A stretch of 64,000 nt of DNA, from positions 62,001 to 126,000 of the forward strand of contig NZ_JANIAA010000009.1 of NCBI RefSeq assembly GCF_024505145.1, written 5' to 3'. Of the stretch, positions 15,770-24,204 are shown in pieces (within the stretch, counting starts at the first letter, position 1; each line of letters opens with the position of its first letter). The notes below the pieces were generated by a model, which was given only the letters and a program-made list of their open reading frames with translations, searched no databases and had not been told where the DNA came from. This DNA is from Streptomyces rugosispiralis (GTDB lineage: Bacteria; Actinomycetota; Actinomycetes; Streptomycetales; Streptomycetaceae). The position numbers and the translations under genes were made by a program.

Positions 15770-16576
15770 CTACAGCACGCTCAGGAACGAACGGACCGCG
15801 CGGGCGTACGGCCGGGGCGCGTCGTCATGGATCCAGTGACCGCACCCGGCGAACTCGCGCAGCCGCGTGTTGGGGCGGCGGGTGGACATCTCATGGGCGT
15901 GGCCCGGCGGCAGCAGCGAGCTGTGCTCGCCGCGCATCAGCAGCGCGGGGCAGGAGGAGCCCAGCCAGTCGTCCCAGAAGTCACCGCACATGGCCTGCTG
16001 CGACGCCATCATGTGGCTGGGCTCGAACAACAGCCGCCAGCCGCCCGTCTGCGGATCCGGCTCGGCGCTGTCCAGGAAGTACGAGGCGTCCGGGATGCCC
16101 CGGGACTCTATGGCGGCGCGCAGCTTCTCCCGGTCCACGGCCCAGGTCGGCCACCCGGAGACATCGAGCACCGGATGGCTGACCACCGGACGGTCCGTCA
16201 CCGCGCCGATGTCCTCGACGACGAGCGCGCTCACCAGATCCGGATGGCGGGCGGCCAGCGCGTACGCGCCGACCGCGCCGGTGGAGTGGGCGACGACCGG
16301 GACCGGGCCGAGACCCAGCTCCCGGAGCAGGGCGGCGGCGTCGGCCACGTACTCGTCCAGGGTGAAGGGGCCACCGCCGCCGGTCAGCCCGTGCCCGCGC
16401 TGATCGAGGGCGATCACCCGTCGTTCGGGGGCGAGGGCGGCGGCCAGCGGTGCGTACATCCGGCCCCGGCCGAAGTGGCCGTGGAGGGCCAGGACCGGGT
16501 CGCCCGGTCCGCCGAAATCGGTCACGGCGAACCGCCGACCACGCAGCATCACGAAGTCGGGGGAGGGCACGGTCAT
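15770..16576 (-). CDS. Alpha/beta-fold hydrolase
   Basis: 268 residues. 'VLALHGHFGRGRMYAPLA' supplies the oxyanion-hole HG motif, 'VIALDQRGHG' strand 4, and 'VVAHSTGAVGAYALAA' the nucleophile elbow with Ser in H-S-T-G. 'VVEDIGAV' follows, and the terminal His is in 'GCGHWIHDD'. The elbow is G/H-x-S-x-G with His at the second position. Substrate unknown; such proteins include esterases and C-C hydrolases. The start at 16576 has GGTGA upstream; an ATG at 16597 has none. Confidence 0.85.
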   Translation of the reverse strand: MTVPSPDFVMLRGRRFAVTDFGGPGDPVLALHGHFGRGRMYAPLAAALAPERRVIALDQRGHGLTGGGGPFTLDEYVADAAALLRELGLGPVPVVAHSTGAVGAYALAARHPDLVSALVVEDIGAVTDRPVVSHPVLDVSGWPTWAVDREKLRAAIESRGIPDASYFLDSAEPDPQTGGWRLLFEPSHMMASQQAMCGDFWDDWLGSSCPALLMRGEHSSLLPPGHAHEMSTRRPNTRLREFAGCGHWIHDDAPRPYARAVRSFLSVL

Positions 16577-16723
16577 CGTGGTCACCCGCGGCACCATAGT
16601 GGCCGGGCCCGATGGTGACCAGCGGGTAGCGGAACCAGATCTTCCGCAAAGCCGCCGACCCACGACACCGGCCCGAGCGCAAAGCCCCGGCGGCCCGGAT
16701 GGAACTCCGCGCGCCCGGACACA

Positions 16724-16760
16724 GAACCGCGGCGGCCCGAACGCCGGACCGCCGCGGTTC
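16724..16760 (-). terminator. Hairpin terminator after the PlsC-like gene
   Basis: A 12-bp perfect stem (16724-16735 with 16749-16760), GAACCGCGGCGG paired with its complement across a 13-nt loop, lies 24 nt past the acyltransferase stop on the minus strand. Confidence 0.55.
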
Positions 16761-16784
16761 GCCCGAACCATCGGGCGTCAGCCG

Positions 16785-17459
16785 TTATGCGGCCGACTTC
16801 GCCTTCGTGGCGTAGATGTCCACGTACTCCTGCCCCGACAGCCGCATGACCTCGCTCATCACCTCGTCGGTCACGGCCCGCAGCACATAGCGGTCGCGGT
16901 CCATGCCCTCGTAGCGGGTGAACTCCAGCGGCTCGCCGAAGCGGACCTCGACCTTGCCCGGCCGCGGCAGCCCCTTGCCACCCGGCTGGATCCGGTCGGT
17001 CCCGATCATCGCGAACGGCACCACGGGCGCGCCGGTCATCAGCGCGAGCCGGGCGATGCCGGTGCGGCCGCGGTAGAGGCGGCCGTCGGGGGAGCGGGTG
17101 CCCTCGGGGTAGATGCCGAAGACCCTGCCCTCCTCCAGCACCCGGCGCCCCGTCATCAGCGCCGCGACACCGCCGCGTCCACCGTCCCGGTCCACCGGGA
17201 TCATGCCGACGCCGGTGAAGAACCAGGCCATCAGCCGGCCCTTGAGGCCCTTGCCCGTGACGTACTCGTCCTTGCCGATGAAGAAGACCTGACGGTCACA
17301 GACCAGCGGCAGGATCATCGAGTCGATGAAGGTGAGATGGTTCCCGGCGAGGATCACCGGGCCCGAGCCCGGAATGCCCTCGGCCCCCTCGACCCGTGGG
17401 CGGAACATCAGGCGCATCAGCGGACCGAGTACTGCCTTCAGAAACGCGAATCGGGACAC
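16785..17459 (-). CDS. 1-acyl-sn-glycerol-3-phosphate acyltransferase (PlsC family)
   Basis: 224 residues. The acyltransferase box N-H-x4-D is at residues 40-46 (NHLTFID) and the phosphate-binding E-G-T-R at 119-122 (YPEGTRS). The hydrophobic N-terminus (FLKAVLGPLMRLMF) suits membrane association. It would acylate lysophosphatidate in phospholipid synthesis. GTG at 17459 was selected because GGAGGG lies 3 nt upstream; the open frame to 17525 has no SD. Confidence 0.85.
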   Translation of the reverse strand: MSRFAFLKAVLGPLMRLMFRPRVEGAEGIPGSGPVILAGNHLTFIDSMILPLVCDRQVFFIGKDEYVTGKGLKGRLMAWFFTGVGMIPVDRDGGRGGVAALMTGRRVLEEGRVFGIYPEGTRSPDGRLYRGRTGIARLALMTGAPVVPFAMIGTDRIQPGGKGLPRPGKVEVRFGEPLEFTRYEGMDRDRYVLRAVTDEVMSEVMRLSGQEYVDIYATKAKSAA

Positions 17460-17722
17460 GGGCCCTCCGGTCGGGGTCAAGGTCTGGGACGCACCGTCGT
17501 ACGGTTCGTCAACCTCGTACCGCACCCGAGCGCCGATAGAGGACGATACTCGCCGGTCGCGCTCCGGCGCACACCAGGTTCACCCACCTGGTACGCGGCG
17601 TTGACCCGCGTTCCCCACGCGTTTCGCCCGATGTCTCCCGCAGGAAAGCCGCCCACGCCTACCATCAGGCCGTTCTCTGACGGGATTTGACAGGTGTTGA
17701 ACACCACATCAAGGAGTGCTGC

Positions 17723-18886
17723 ATGGAGCGGGAGCAGAAGCCCGGACGGCGCGCCCTGCTGGGGGCCGCGGCCCTCGGTGCGGGAGCGATGGCGCTGAGC
17801 GGTGCGGGCACGGCGACGGCCGCGGAGACCCGGACCGCGCCGGGCGCGGTCGCGGGAACGTCCGGCCGGGGCCATGAGCTGCCGGTTCCCACCGTGATCG
17901 GCCACCGCGGCGCCAGCGGCTACCGGCCCGAGCACACTTTCGGCTCGTACCAGCTCGCCCTGGACATGGGCGCCGACATCATCGAGCAGGACCTGGTCCC
18001 CACCAAGGACGGCCATCTGGTCTGCCGCCACGAGAACGACATCACGGCCACCACCGATGTCTCCGCCCACCCGGAGTTCGCCGACCGCAAGACCACCAAG
18101 ACGGTCGACGGCACCAAGCTCACCGGCTGGTTCACCGAGGACTTCACCCTCGCCGAGCTGAAGACCCTGCGCGCCAAGGAGCGCATCCCGGGCAACCGCC
18201 AGCGCAACACCCTCTACGACGGCCGCTGGGAGGTGCCCACCTTCGAAGAGGTGCTCCAGTGGGCCGACCGCGAGGGCCGCAGGCGGGGCCGCCGCGTCTG
18301 GCTGTACGTGGAGACCAAGCACCCCACCTACTTCCGCAAGCTGGGGCTCGGTCTCGAGGAGCCGCTGGCCAAGCTGCTGCGCCGGTACGGCCGCCACAAG
18401 AAGGACGCGGCGCTGTTCCTGCAGTCCTTCGAGCCGAGCAGCATCCAGCGGCTGCGCAAGCTGGTGGACACCCCGGCCGTCGTGCTGCTGTCCACCATCG
18501 ACAGCCGACCCTGGGACTTCGTCGAGGCGAACGACCCGCGGACGGTCGCGGACCTGGTCAAGCCCGAGGGGCTCAAGTGGATCGCGAGCTACGCCCAGGG
18601 CATCGGCCCCGATCTGTCGGTCATCATCCCCCGGACGTCGGACGGCAAGTTGTCCACGCCGACCAGCGTGGTGAAGGACGCGCACGCGGCGGGGCTGATC
18701 CTGCACCCGTACACCATGCGCAACGAGAACACCTTCCTCCCGGCCGACTTCCGCCGCGGCAGCGACCCCAACGCCTACGGTGACGCTTTCGGGGCGTTCA
18801 AGGCATACTTCGCGACCGGAATTGACGGAATCTTCTCCGACAACGCGGACACGGCGCTGCTCGCGGCGGCGGACTTCCGCAAGTGA
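17723..18886 (+). CDS. Tat-exported glycerophosphodiester phosphodiesterase
   Basis: 387 residues. A twin-arginine signal (KPGRRALLGAAALGAGAMAL, about 7-26) precedes the GDPD TIM barrel. 'VIGHRGASGYRPEHT' gives catalytic H61 and metal ligand E70; 'IIEQDLVPTKDGHLVCRHE' gives E88, D90 and the second His. 'LYVETKHP' and 'GIDGIFSDNAD' match the barrel end. It releases glycerol-3-phosphate from phospholipid or teichoic-acid derived diesters outside the cell. ATG at 17723 has AAGGAG 6 nt upstream. Lone gene with its own terminator. Confidence 0.92.
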   Translation: MEREQKPGRRALLGAAALGAGAMALSGAGTATAAETRTAPGAVAGTSGRGHELPVPTVIGHRGASGYRPEHTFGSYQLALDMGADIIEQDLVPTKDGHLVCRHENDITATTDVSAHPEFADRKTTKTVDGTKLTGWFTEDFTLAELKTLRAKERIPGNRQRNTLYDGRWEVPTFEEVLQWADREGRRRGRRVWLYVETKHPTYFRKLGLGLEEPLAKLLRRYGRHKKDAALFLQSFEPSSIQRLRKLVDTPAVVLLSTIDSRPWDFVEANDPRTVADLVKPEGLKWIASYAQGIGPDLSVIIPRTSDGKLSTPTSVVKDAHAAGLILHPYTMRNENTFLPADFRRGSDPNAYGDAFGAFKAYFATGIDGIFSDNADTALLAAADFRK

Positions 18887-18936
18887 TCCGTCCGATCCGC
18901 CCGATCTGTTCGATCCACCCGATCCGCCCGTGAGAG

Positions 18937-18976
18937 GCGGCGGGGCCGCGCGAGCGTCAAGGCGCGGCCCCGCCGC
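18937..18976 (+). terminator. Hairpin terminator after the GDPD gene
   Basis: A perfect 14-bp stem (18937-18950 with 18963-18976, GCGGCGGGGCCGCG and complement) with a 12-nt loop starts 51 nt after the stop. A run of GATCC-containing decamers (18887-18930) precedes it. Confidence 0.65.
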
Positions 18977-19043
18977 TTCCCCGGTCGGGTGAGACCGCGG
19001 TCACCCGGCAACCACCCCACGACCGGCCCTCGTCCCGCCCGGC

Positions 19044-19565
19044 ATGGACCTTGTGAAGCAGCTGGGCCCGTTGCTGGCAGCCGAGGCGGCGGCCGAGGCA
19101 CACGGCGTCGGCGTCGAGCCCGCCGAACTCGAACAGGCCGTCTGGCTGCGGCTGCTCGAACGCACCCGGGACGCCGGACCGCCGCCCCACCCCACCCGCT
19201 GGCTGCGCCGCGCCGTACGGGCCGAGGTGCGCGGGGCCAGGCGCCGGGCGCGCCGTGAGGTGCCGTACGACCCGGTGGCCGGCGGCCCGCCCAGCGGCCC
19301 CGAACCCCGTCCGGCCGAACACGCCGTGCTGGCCGCGGAGGCCCGCCGGACGCTGCGCGCGGCGGTGCGGCGGCTGCCCGGACGCTGCCCCGCGCTGCTC
19401 GCGGCGATGCTCTCCCGCGCGGATCCCACGTATCGCGAAATCGCCGGTCAGTTGGGAATGTCACAGGGCAGTCTGGGCCCGGTACGTTCCCGATGTCTGG
19501 GTTGCCTGCGCAGAATGCTCACGGTGGAGGTTGCGGCTCCTGAACCATGGGGAAAGGAGCGATAG
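19044..19565 (+). CDS. Sigma-factor-like protein (sigma-70 region 2/4 architecture)
   Basis: 173 residues. The N-terminal half (about 20-65, 'VEPAELEQAVWLRLLERTRD', 'TRWLRRAVRAEVRGARR') resembles a degenerate region 2. The C-terminal half is a clear region-4 helix-turn-helix: 'ALLAAMLSRADPTYREIAGQLGMSQGSLGPVRSRCLGCLRRML' spans about 110-155. No anti-sigma gene is adjacent. It may be a group-IV-like sigma factor or a DNA-binding derivative. ATG at 19044 lacks a clear SD. The upstream GDPD terminator separates it transcriptionally. Confidence 0.7.
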   Translation: MDLVKQLGPLLAAEAAAEAHGVGVEPAELEQAVWLRLLERTRDAGPPPHPTRWLRRAVRAEVRGARRRARREVPYDPVAGGPPSGPEPRPAEHAVLAAEARRTLRAAVRRLPGRCPALLAAMLSRADPTYREIAGQLGMSQGSLGPVRSRCLGCLRRMLTVEVAAPEPWGKER

Positions 19566-19688
19566 ACAACCGGCGCCTCGGAGGCGGACGCCGACCACGC
19601 GGCGCCTCCACCCAGGCCATGAACCCCCGGTCGCACTCCTACCCTCAACGCGACCGGTGGACTGACGACATAGGGGAGGCATGCGCAC

Positions 19689-20192
19689 ATGGGCATGAGC
19701 GTGACCATCTCCGCGGCGACCGCGGACGACGCCGAGCGGATCCTGAAGCTGCAGTATCTGTGCTACCAGGGCGAGGCGGAGCTCTACGGCGACTACTCGA
19801 TCGAACCGCTGACGCAGTCGCTCGACGACCTGCGCGCCGAACTGAGCGAGGGCTGTGTGCTCGTCGCCCGGCTCGGCGAGGAGGTCGTCGGCTCGGTCCG
19901 CGGGGTCGTCGACGACAAGGGCACCGCCGCCATCGCCAAGCTGATCGTCCACCCCCGGATGCAGCGGCACGGCTTGGGCGGACGGCTGCTCGCGGCGATC
20001 GAGGAGCGGCTCTCCGGCGAGCGGGCCGCCAAGCGGTACCGCCTGTTCACCGGCCATCGCAGCGAGGGCAATCTGCGGCTGTACCGCCGCTACGGCTACG
20101 CCCAGGTGGGCACCGAGGAGGTCAACCGCCGGCTGAGCCTGGTCACCCTGGAGAAGGACGCCACGGCCACGGCGTACGCCGCCAGCGCCTGA
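19689..20192 (+). CDS. GNAT-family N-acetyltransferase
   Basis: 167 residues. The acetyl-CoA pyrophosphate loop appears as 'KLIVHPRMQRHGLGGRLLAAIEE' (motif A, R/Q-x-x-G-x-G/A, about 85-107), followed by 'RLFTGHRSEGNLRLYRRYGYAQVG' (motif B, about 118-141). Substrate unknown. GGGAGG lies about 10 nt before the ATG at 19689; another ATG follows two codons later. Confidence 0.85.
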   Translation: MGMSVTISAATADDAERILKLQYLCYQGEAELYGDYSIEPLTQSLDDLRAELSEGCVLVARLGEEVVGSVRGVVDDKGTAAIAKLIVHPRMQRHGLGGRLLAAIEERLSGERAAKRYRLFTGHRSEGNLRLYRRYGYAQVGTEEVNRRLSLVTLEKDATATAYAASA

Positions 20193-20222
20193 CGCGGGAC
20201 GCGGGACACGGGCCCGCCGGGG

Positions 20223-20687
20223 TCAGCCCCGGCGGGCCTTCCGCAGCCACAGCAGGCCCGTGACCGGCAGGAAGATCGGGATGAACAGATAGCCCATCCC
20301 GTAGTCGGACCACACCGTCTGGTCCGGGAAGGCCGACGGGTCGGCAAGGGTCCAGGTGCCCACGGTCAGCACCCCCAGCAGCTCCAGCGCACAGCAGACG
20401 ATCGCCGCCTTACGGGCGCCCTCGCCGCCGCGCACCAGTGAGACCGTGATGAACGCGTACACCGCGGCGGAGACCGCCGAGAGGATGTAGGCGAGCGGGG
20501 CCTCCTGGTACTGCGCGATCAGCTGGTAGATCGAGCGGGACGCGGCGGCCACCGTGAAGACCCCGTAGAGCATCACCAGCAGCCGCCCTGGGCCCTGACC
20601 GAGCCCGGTGCGCACAGTGGATTCCGGCTTTCCGGCCGCGTTCCCGGCCTTTCCGGTCGCCTCCCCGGCCGCCGAGTCCTCCGTCAT
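20223..20687 (-). CDS. Four-helix membrane protein, function unknown
   Basis: 154 residues. A polar N-terminus (about 1-35) is followed by four hydrophobic segments: 'LLVMLYGVFTVAAAS', 'ILSAVSAAVYAFITVSLV', 'AAIVCCALELLGVLTVG' and 'YLFIPIFLPVTGLLWL'. The start at 20687 is supported by GGGAGG with 5-nt spacing. The upstream gene stops 16 nt before, so the two membrane genes form a pair. Conserved-looking, but no family assigned. Confidence 0.7.
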   Translation of the reverse strand: MTEDSAAGEATGKAGNAAGKPESTVRTGLGQGPGRLLVMLYGVFTVAAASRSIYQLIAQYQEAPLAYILSAVSAAVYAFITVSLVRGGEGARKAAIVCCALELLGVLTVGTWTLADPSAFPDQTVWSDYGMGYLFIPIFLPVTGLLWLRKARRG

Positions 20688-20703
20688 CGACGCCTCCCGT
20701 GAT

Positions 20704-21072
20704 TCAGCCACCGATGCCTCCCCAGATGTCGTAGAGCCGCACCTCGAGCACGGCCAGCACCACGGCCGCCGCGGAGACCGTCGCCGACCCCCAGCGGGTC
20801 CGCTCCGTCAGCGACATGAACGCCGCGATCGGCACCGCGAGCGCCGAGCCGATGAGATACGCCACGAAGATGGCCACGCCCTGCTGCGGGTCGGCCCCGC
20901 CCGCCAGCCGCACCACTCCTATGACCAGCTGCACGATCGCCAGCAGGGCCACCAGGGCCATGCCGATGAAGTGCCAGTCCTTGGTCGGCTGGTCCCGGTA
21001 GGCGGCGAAGCCGCACCACGCGGCGAGGAGGAGCGCGGTCACACCGAGCGCGACCGTCAGCGCGTCGATCAA
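20704..21072 (-). CDS. Four-helix membrane protein, function unknown (TTG start)
   Basis: 122 residues with hydrophobic segments at about 4-20, 34-52, 63-82 and 90-108. TTG at 21072 is preceded by GGAGGT with 5-nt spacing and no ATG or GTG fits, so TTG is taken as start; the frame continues upstream into non-coding sequence. It lies directly upstream of the other membrane gene on the same strand. The conserved-looking 'RDQPTKDWHFIGMALVALLA' segment may help classification. Function unknown. Confidence 0.65.
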   Translation of the reverse strand: MIDALTVALGVTALLLAAWCGFAAYRDQPTKDWHFIGMALVALLAIVQLVIGVVRLAGGADPQQGVAIFVAYLIGSALAVPIAAFMSLTERTRWGSATVSAAAVVLAVLEVRLYDIWGGIGG

Positions 21073-21207
21073 CGGGACCTCCGCGCGGTGCGGCGGCGCA
21101 CCCGACGGCGGCGCACACAGGGAGTGACAAGCATGGGACGAGGGTAATCGGCCCGGCCCACCGCACCGCGCCCGGCCCCGCGCGCGAGGGCCTCCGCCAC
21201 CCCCACG

Positions 21208-21213
21208 TACGCT
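21208..21213 (+). promoter_or_regulatory. -10-like element giving a leaderless HAD mRNA
   Basis: TACGCT ends 7 nt before the ATG at 21221 and no SD is present. The expected transcription start therefore coincides with the start codon. No convincing -35 is seen. Confidence 0.4.
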
Positions 21214-21220
21214 GCGACTC

Positions 21221-21868
21221 ATGAAGATCTCCGCTGACGCGCTGTTGTTCGACAACGACGGAACCCTCGTTTCGTCCCTGGACTCGGTCCAGCGCTGCTG
21301 GACCCGCTGGGCCGAGGAGCAGGGGATCGCGGCGGAGGACTTCGCCCGGGTCGAGCTGCACGGCCGCCCGGCCGACGACATCATCGCCGACCTGCTCCCC
21401 GCCGACCGCGCCGCGCGGGCCCGGTCGCGCATCGACGAGCTGGAGCTGGCGGACGTACCGGGCGGGGTGAAGCTGCTCCCCGGCGCCGCCGAGCTGCTGG
21501 CGGGGCTGCCCGCCGGGCGCTGGGCCGTGGTGACCTCCGCCTACCGTGAGCTGGCCGAGGCCCGCCTGGCGGAGGTGGCGATACGTCCGGGGACGCTGAT
21601 CAGCGCCGATGACATCACCCGTGGCAAGCCCCACCCCGAACCGTTCCTGCTGGCCGCCGAGCGGCTCGGAGTCGACCCGGCACGCTGTGTGGTCTTCGAG
21701 GACGCCCCGGCCGGGCTCGCCGCGGGCCGCGCGGCCGGGATGCGGACCGTGGCGTTGGCCACAACGACCGACCGGGCGAAGCTGGTCGCCGATGTCGTGG
21801 TCGAGGACCTGTCGGCGGTGTCCGCACAGGTCTCCGACGGGGGAGTGGAGATCACCTGCCGGGTCTGA
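21221..21868 (+). CDS. HAD-superfamily hydrolase (sugar-phosphatase type)
   Basis: 215 residues. Motif I 'LFDNDGTLVSS' (D10 nucleophile and D12) is followed by an alpha-helical cap (about 17-85), motif II 'VVTSAY', motif III Lys in 'ITRGKPHPEPFLLA' and motif IV 'VVFEDAPAGLAAGRAAGM'. This order and the C1 cap resemble 2-deoxyglucose-6-phosphate and related sugar phosphatases. Substrate unknown. The start appears leaderless. It stands alone between divergent membrane genes and the metNIQ leader. Confidence 0.88.
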   Translation: MKISADALLFDNDGTLVSSLDSVQRCWTRWAEEQGIAAEDFARVELHGRPADDIIADLLPADRAARARSRIDELELADVPGGVKLLPGAAELLAGLPAGRWAVVTSAYRELAEARLAEVAIRPGTLISADDITRGKPHPEPFLLAAERLGVDPARCVVFEDAPAGLAAGRAAGMRTVALATTTDRAKLVADVVVEDLSAVSAQVSDGGVEITCRV

Positions 21869-21943
21869 ACCGGTCCCGCCACCTCTTTCGACCGTTTTCG
21901 ACCGTCCACGGACCGAGCAGCGCCGTCCGCTATACGGACATGC

Positions 21944-21974
21944 TTGATGGGTCCATACCGGTGTCTGTTTTACT
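21944..21974 (+). promoter_or_regulatory. Promoter for the Cys-rich leader and metNIQ
   Basis: A -35-like TTGATG (21944-21949) and a -10-like TTTACT (21969-21974) are 19 bp apart. The -10 ends 7 nt before the leader ATG at 21982, so the transcript is probably leaderless. Spacing is slightly long for a sigma-70 promoter. Confidence 0.45.
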
Positions 21975-21981
21975 TGCAGCC

Positions 21982-22068
21982 ATGACCACGACGAGCTGCC
22001 GCATCCCTGCGACCGAGGCGATCCCCGCGCCCGGTGCTCGTTGTCGGTGTCGAATGTGTGACTGCTGA
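21982..22068 (+). CDS. Cysteine-rich leader peptide upstream of metNIQ
   Basis: 28 codons, ATG to TGA. The peptide begins MTTTSCRIPATEAIPAPG and ends ARCRCRMCDC. Five of 28 residues are Cys, four of them in the last eight codons with one Met. No SD precedes the ATG; the promoter geometry suggests a leaderless mRNA. It ends 210 nt before the GTG of metN. Clustered Cys codons just before a stop, in front of a sulfur-amino-acid transporter, are what ribosome-mediated attenuation uses: stalling when Cys-tRNA is scarce would alter downstream folding. Related polycysteine uORFs are known in mycobacteria. Regulation here is inferred. Confidence 0.65.
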   Translation: MTTTSCRIPATEAIPAPGARCRCRMCDC

Positions 22069-22278
22069 GGGCCCCCGCTGAGCCTCGCGCCCCGAAGCGA
22101 GACCCGCTGAGCCGGTTCCGTGCGTCCATCACGCCGGACCGAGCCGCCCCGCGCCACCGGAACCCGAACCCCGCCCACACACCGGGCAAGCCCTCGGGTC
22201 CACCCTGCCGCGTTCCGCAATGAACGAGCCGTGCCCGGCGGCACCAACCGCCGCGCACTCAACAGTGACGGAAACCCT
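22069..22278 (+). promoter_or_regulatory. Possible attenuator region between leader peptide and metN
   Basis: 210 nt without a gene. It holds an 11-bp direct repeat CCCGCTGAGCC (22074-22084 and 22103-22113) flanking a small hairpin CTCGC/GCGAG (22084-22088, 22097-22101), and a longer-range pairing GGTTCCG (22114-22120) with CGGAACC (22158-22164). The repeats could form alternative structures. No recognised SAM riboswitch core was found. Confidence 0.4.
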
Positions 22279-23334
22279 GTGATCACCACCACGGACCTGA
22301 CCAAGGTCTACCGCTCACGAGGCCGCGAGGTCACCGCCCTCGACGGCGTCGATCTGCATGTCCGCGAGGGTGAGGTGTACGGCGTCGTCGGCCAGAGCGG
22401 CGCCGGGAAGTCCACCCTCATCCGCTGTGTCAACCTCCTGGAACGCCCCACCTCCGGCACGGTCAGCGTGGCCGGCCAGGACCTGACCGCGCTGGCCGGC
22501 CGAGGCCATCGTGCGGGGTCCGCGCTGCGCCAGGCCCGCAGCCGCATCGGCATGGTGTTCCAGCACTTCAACCTGCTCTCCTCGCGCACCGTGCGGGACA
22601 ACGTCGAGCTGCCCCTGGAGATCCTCGGCGTCTCCGGCAAGGAGCGCACCCGCAAGGCCCTGGAACTGCTGGAGCTGGTGGGCCTCTCCGACAAGGCCAA
22701 GGCGTACCCCGCGCAGCTCTCCGGCGGCCAGAAGCAGCGCGTCGGCATCGCCCGTGCGCTCGCCGGGGACCCCAAGGTGCTGCTCTCGGACGAGGCGACC
22801 TCCGCGCTGGACCCCGAGACCACCCGCTCGATCCTCCAGCTGCTGCGCGACCTCAATGAGCAGCTTGGCCTGACCGTGCTGCTCATCACCCACGAGATGG
22901 ACGTCGTGAAGACGATCTGCGACTCGGCCGCGCTGATGCGCGACGGGCGGATCGTGGAGTCCGGCAAGGTCAGCGAGTTGCTGGCCACGCCCGGCTCCGA
23001 GCTGGCCCAGGAGCTCTTCCCGGTCGGCGGGGTGCCCTCGGGCGAGGACCGCACGGTGGTGGACGTCACCTTCCAGGGCGAGGCGGCCACCAAGCCGGTC
23101 ATCTCCCAGCTGTCCCGTACGTACAACATCGACATCTCGATCCTCGGCGCCGCCATGGAAACCGTCGGCGGCCACCAGGTCGGGCGGATGCGGATCGAGC
23201 TGCCCGGCCGGTTCGAGGAGAACGTCGTCCCGATCGGCTTCCTGCGGGAGCAGGGCCTCCAGGTCGATGTGGCGGCCATCGCCGACGGCCCGCGCGCGAA
23301 CCCGACCCCGCTGCTCAAGGAGGGCGCCAAGTGA
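22279..23334 (+). CDS. metN: Methionine ABC transporter ATP-binding protein
   Basis: 351 residues. Walker A 'GQSGAGKSTL' (about 39-48), Q-loop 'MVFQHFNLL', signature 'LSGGQKQR' and Walker B 'VLLSDEATSALD' are all present. The C-terminal 80 residues ('ISQLSRTYNIDISILGAAME') form the NIL/ACT-like domain that binds methionine and inhibits transport. GTG at 22279 has only a weak SD (ACGGAAA), fitting control by the leader. The metI GTG overlaps its stop. Energises MetI for uptake of methionine, possibly also other sulfur amino acids. Confidence 0.94.
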   Translation: MITTTDLTKVYRSRGREVTALDGVDLHVREGEVYGVVGQSGAGKSTLIRCVNLLERPTSGTVSVAGQDLTALAGRGHRAGSALRQARSRIGMVFQHFNLLSSRTVRDNVELPLEILGVSGKERTRKALELLELVGLSDKAKAYPAQLSGGQKQRVGIARALAGDPKVLLSDEATSALDPETTRSILQLLRDLNEQLGLTVLLITHEMDVVKTICDSAALMRDGRIVESGKVSELLATPGSELAQELFPVGGVPSGEDRTVVDVTFQGEAATKPVISQLSRTYNIDISILGAAMETVGGHQVGRMRIELPGRFEENVVPIGFLREQGLQVDVAAIADGPRANPTPLLKEGAK

Positions 23335-24119
23335 CCTGGTCCGAGATGGAGCCCCTGCTGGAGCAGGCCTGTTGGGACACCCTCTACATGGTCGGCTGGT
23401 CGGCGCTGATCGCGGTCGGCGGCGGACTGCCGCTCGGCGTGCTGCTGGTCCTCACCGACCGCGGCGGAGTCCTCCAGAACGTCGTGGTGAACAAGGTCGT
23501 CGGGCAGGTCGTCAACATCGCCCGCTCGATGCCGTTCATCATCCTGATGGTCGCGCTGATCTCCTTCACCCGCGCGATCGTCGGCACCACCATCGGACCC
23601 GAGGCCGCCATCGTGCCCCTGGCCATCGGCGCCATCCCCTTCTACGCCCGGCTCGTGGAGACCTCGGTGCGCGAGGTGGACGGCGGTCTTGTGGAGGCCG
23701 TGCAGTCGATGGGCGGCTCCACCTGGACGGTGGTCCGCAAGGTACTGCTGCCCGAGTCGCTTCCGTCGCTGATCTCCAGTGCGACCACCACGATCGTCGC
23801 GCTCATCGGCTACTCCGCGATGGCCGGCACGGTCGGCGCCGGTGGCCTCGGTGACCTGGCGGTCCGCTACGGCTATCTGCGGTTCGAGACCAAGCTGATG
23901 TGGATCACCGTCGCCATCCTCGCGGTGGTCATCGCCATCATCCAGTTCGCGGGCGACCTCGCCGCCCGTGGCCTGTCGCACCGCGGCCGCTCCTCGGTCG
24001 CCCCGCGGCTGGTGCTGCTGCGCGGCGGCGCGTCCCGGGCCCAGAAGCCCGCTCCGGCGCCGGAGCCGCAGGCCGCGCCCAGCGAGATCGAGACCGTGGA
24101 GCCCACCAAGGTCCCCTGA
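23331..24119 (+). CDS. metI: Methionine ABC transporter permease
   Basis: 262 residues with five hydrophobic helices. The EAA loop is 'EAVQSMGGSTWTVVRKVLLPES' region (about 120-140), typical of MetI. The GTG start overlaps the metN stop (GTGA). The C-terminal 35 residues are a polar Pro/Ala-rich tail absent from enterobacterial MetI. Works with MetN and MetQ in the cytoplasmic membrane. Confidence 0.94.
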   Translation: MTWSEMEPLLEQACWDTLYMVGWSALIAVGGGLPLGVLLVLTDRGGVLQNVVVNKVVGQVVNIARSMPFIILMVALISFTRAIVGTTIGPEAAIVPLAIGAIPFYARLVETSVREVDGGLVEAVQSMGGSTWTVVRKVLLPESLPSLISSATTTIVALIGYSAMAGTVGAGGLGDLAVRYGYLRFETKLMWITVAILAVVIAIIQFAGDLAARGLSHRGRSSVAPRLVLLRGGASRAQKPAPAPEPQAAPSEIETVEPTKVP

Positions 24120-24204
24120 GCCCCCACACCCCCCATACCGCCAGACCGAATTCCGCTTCCGCACCCGCGGCGGATTCGTGCGTCCCCGAAGAAAGGCACT
24201 TTTC

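Noticed and set aside
22069..22278. SAM riboswitch before metN
   Set aside because: No SAM-I or SAM-IV core pattern found; the Cys-rich leader ORF gives a better explanation.
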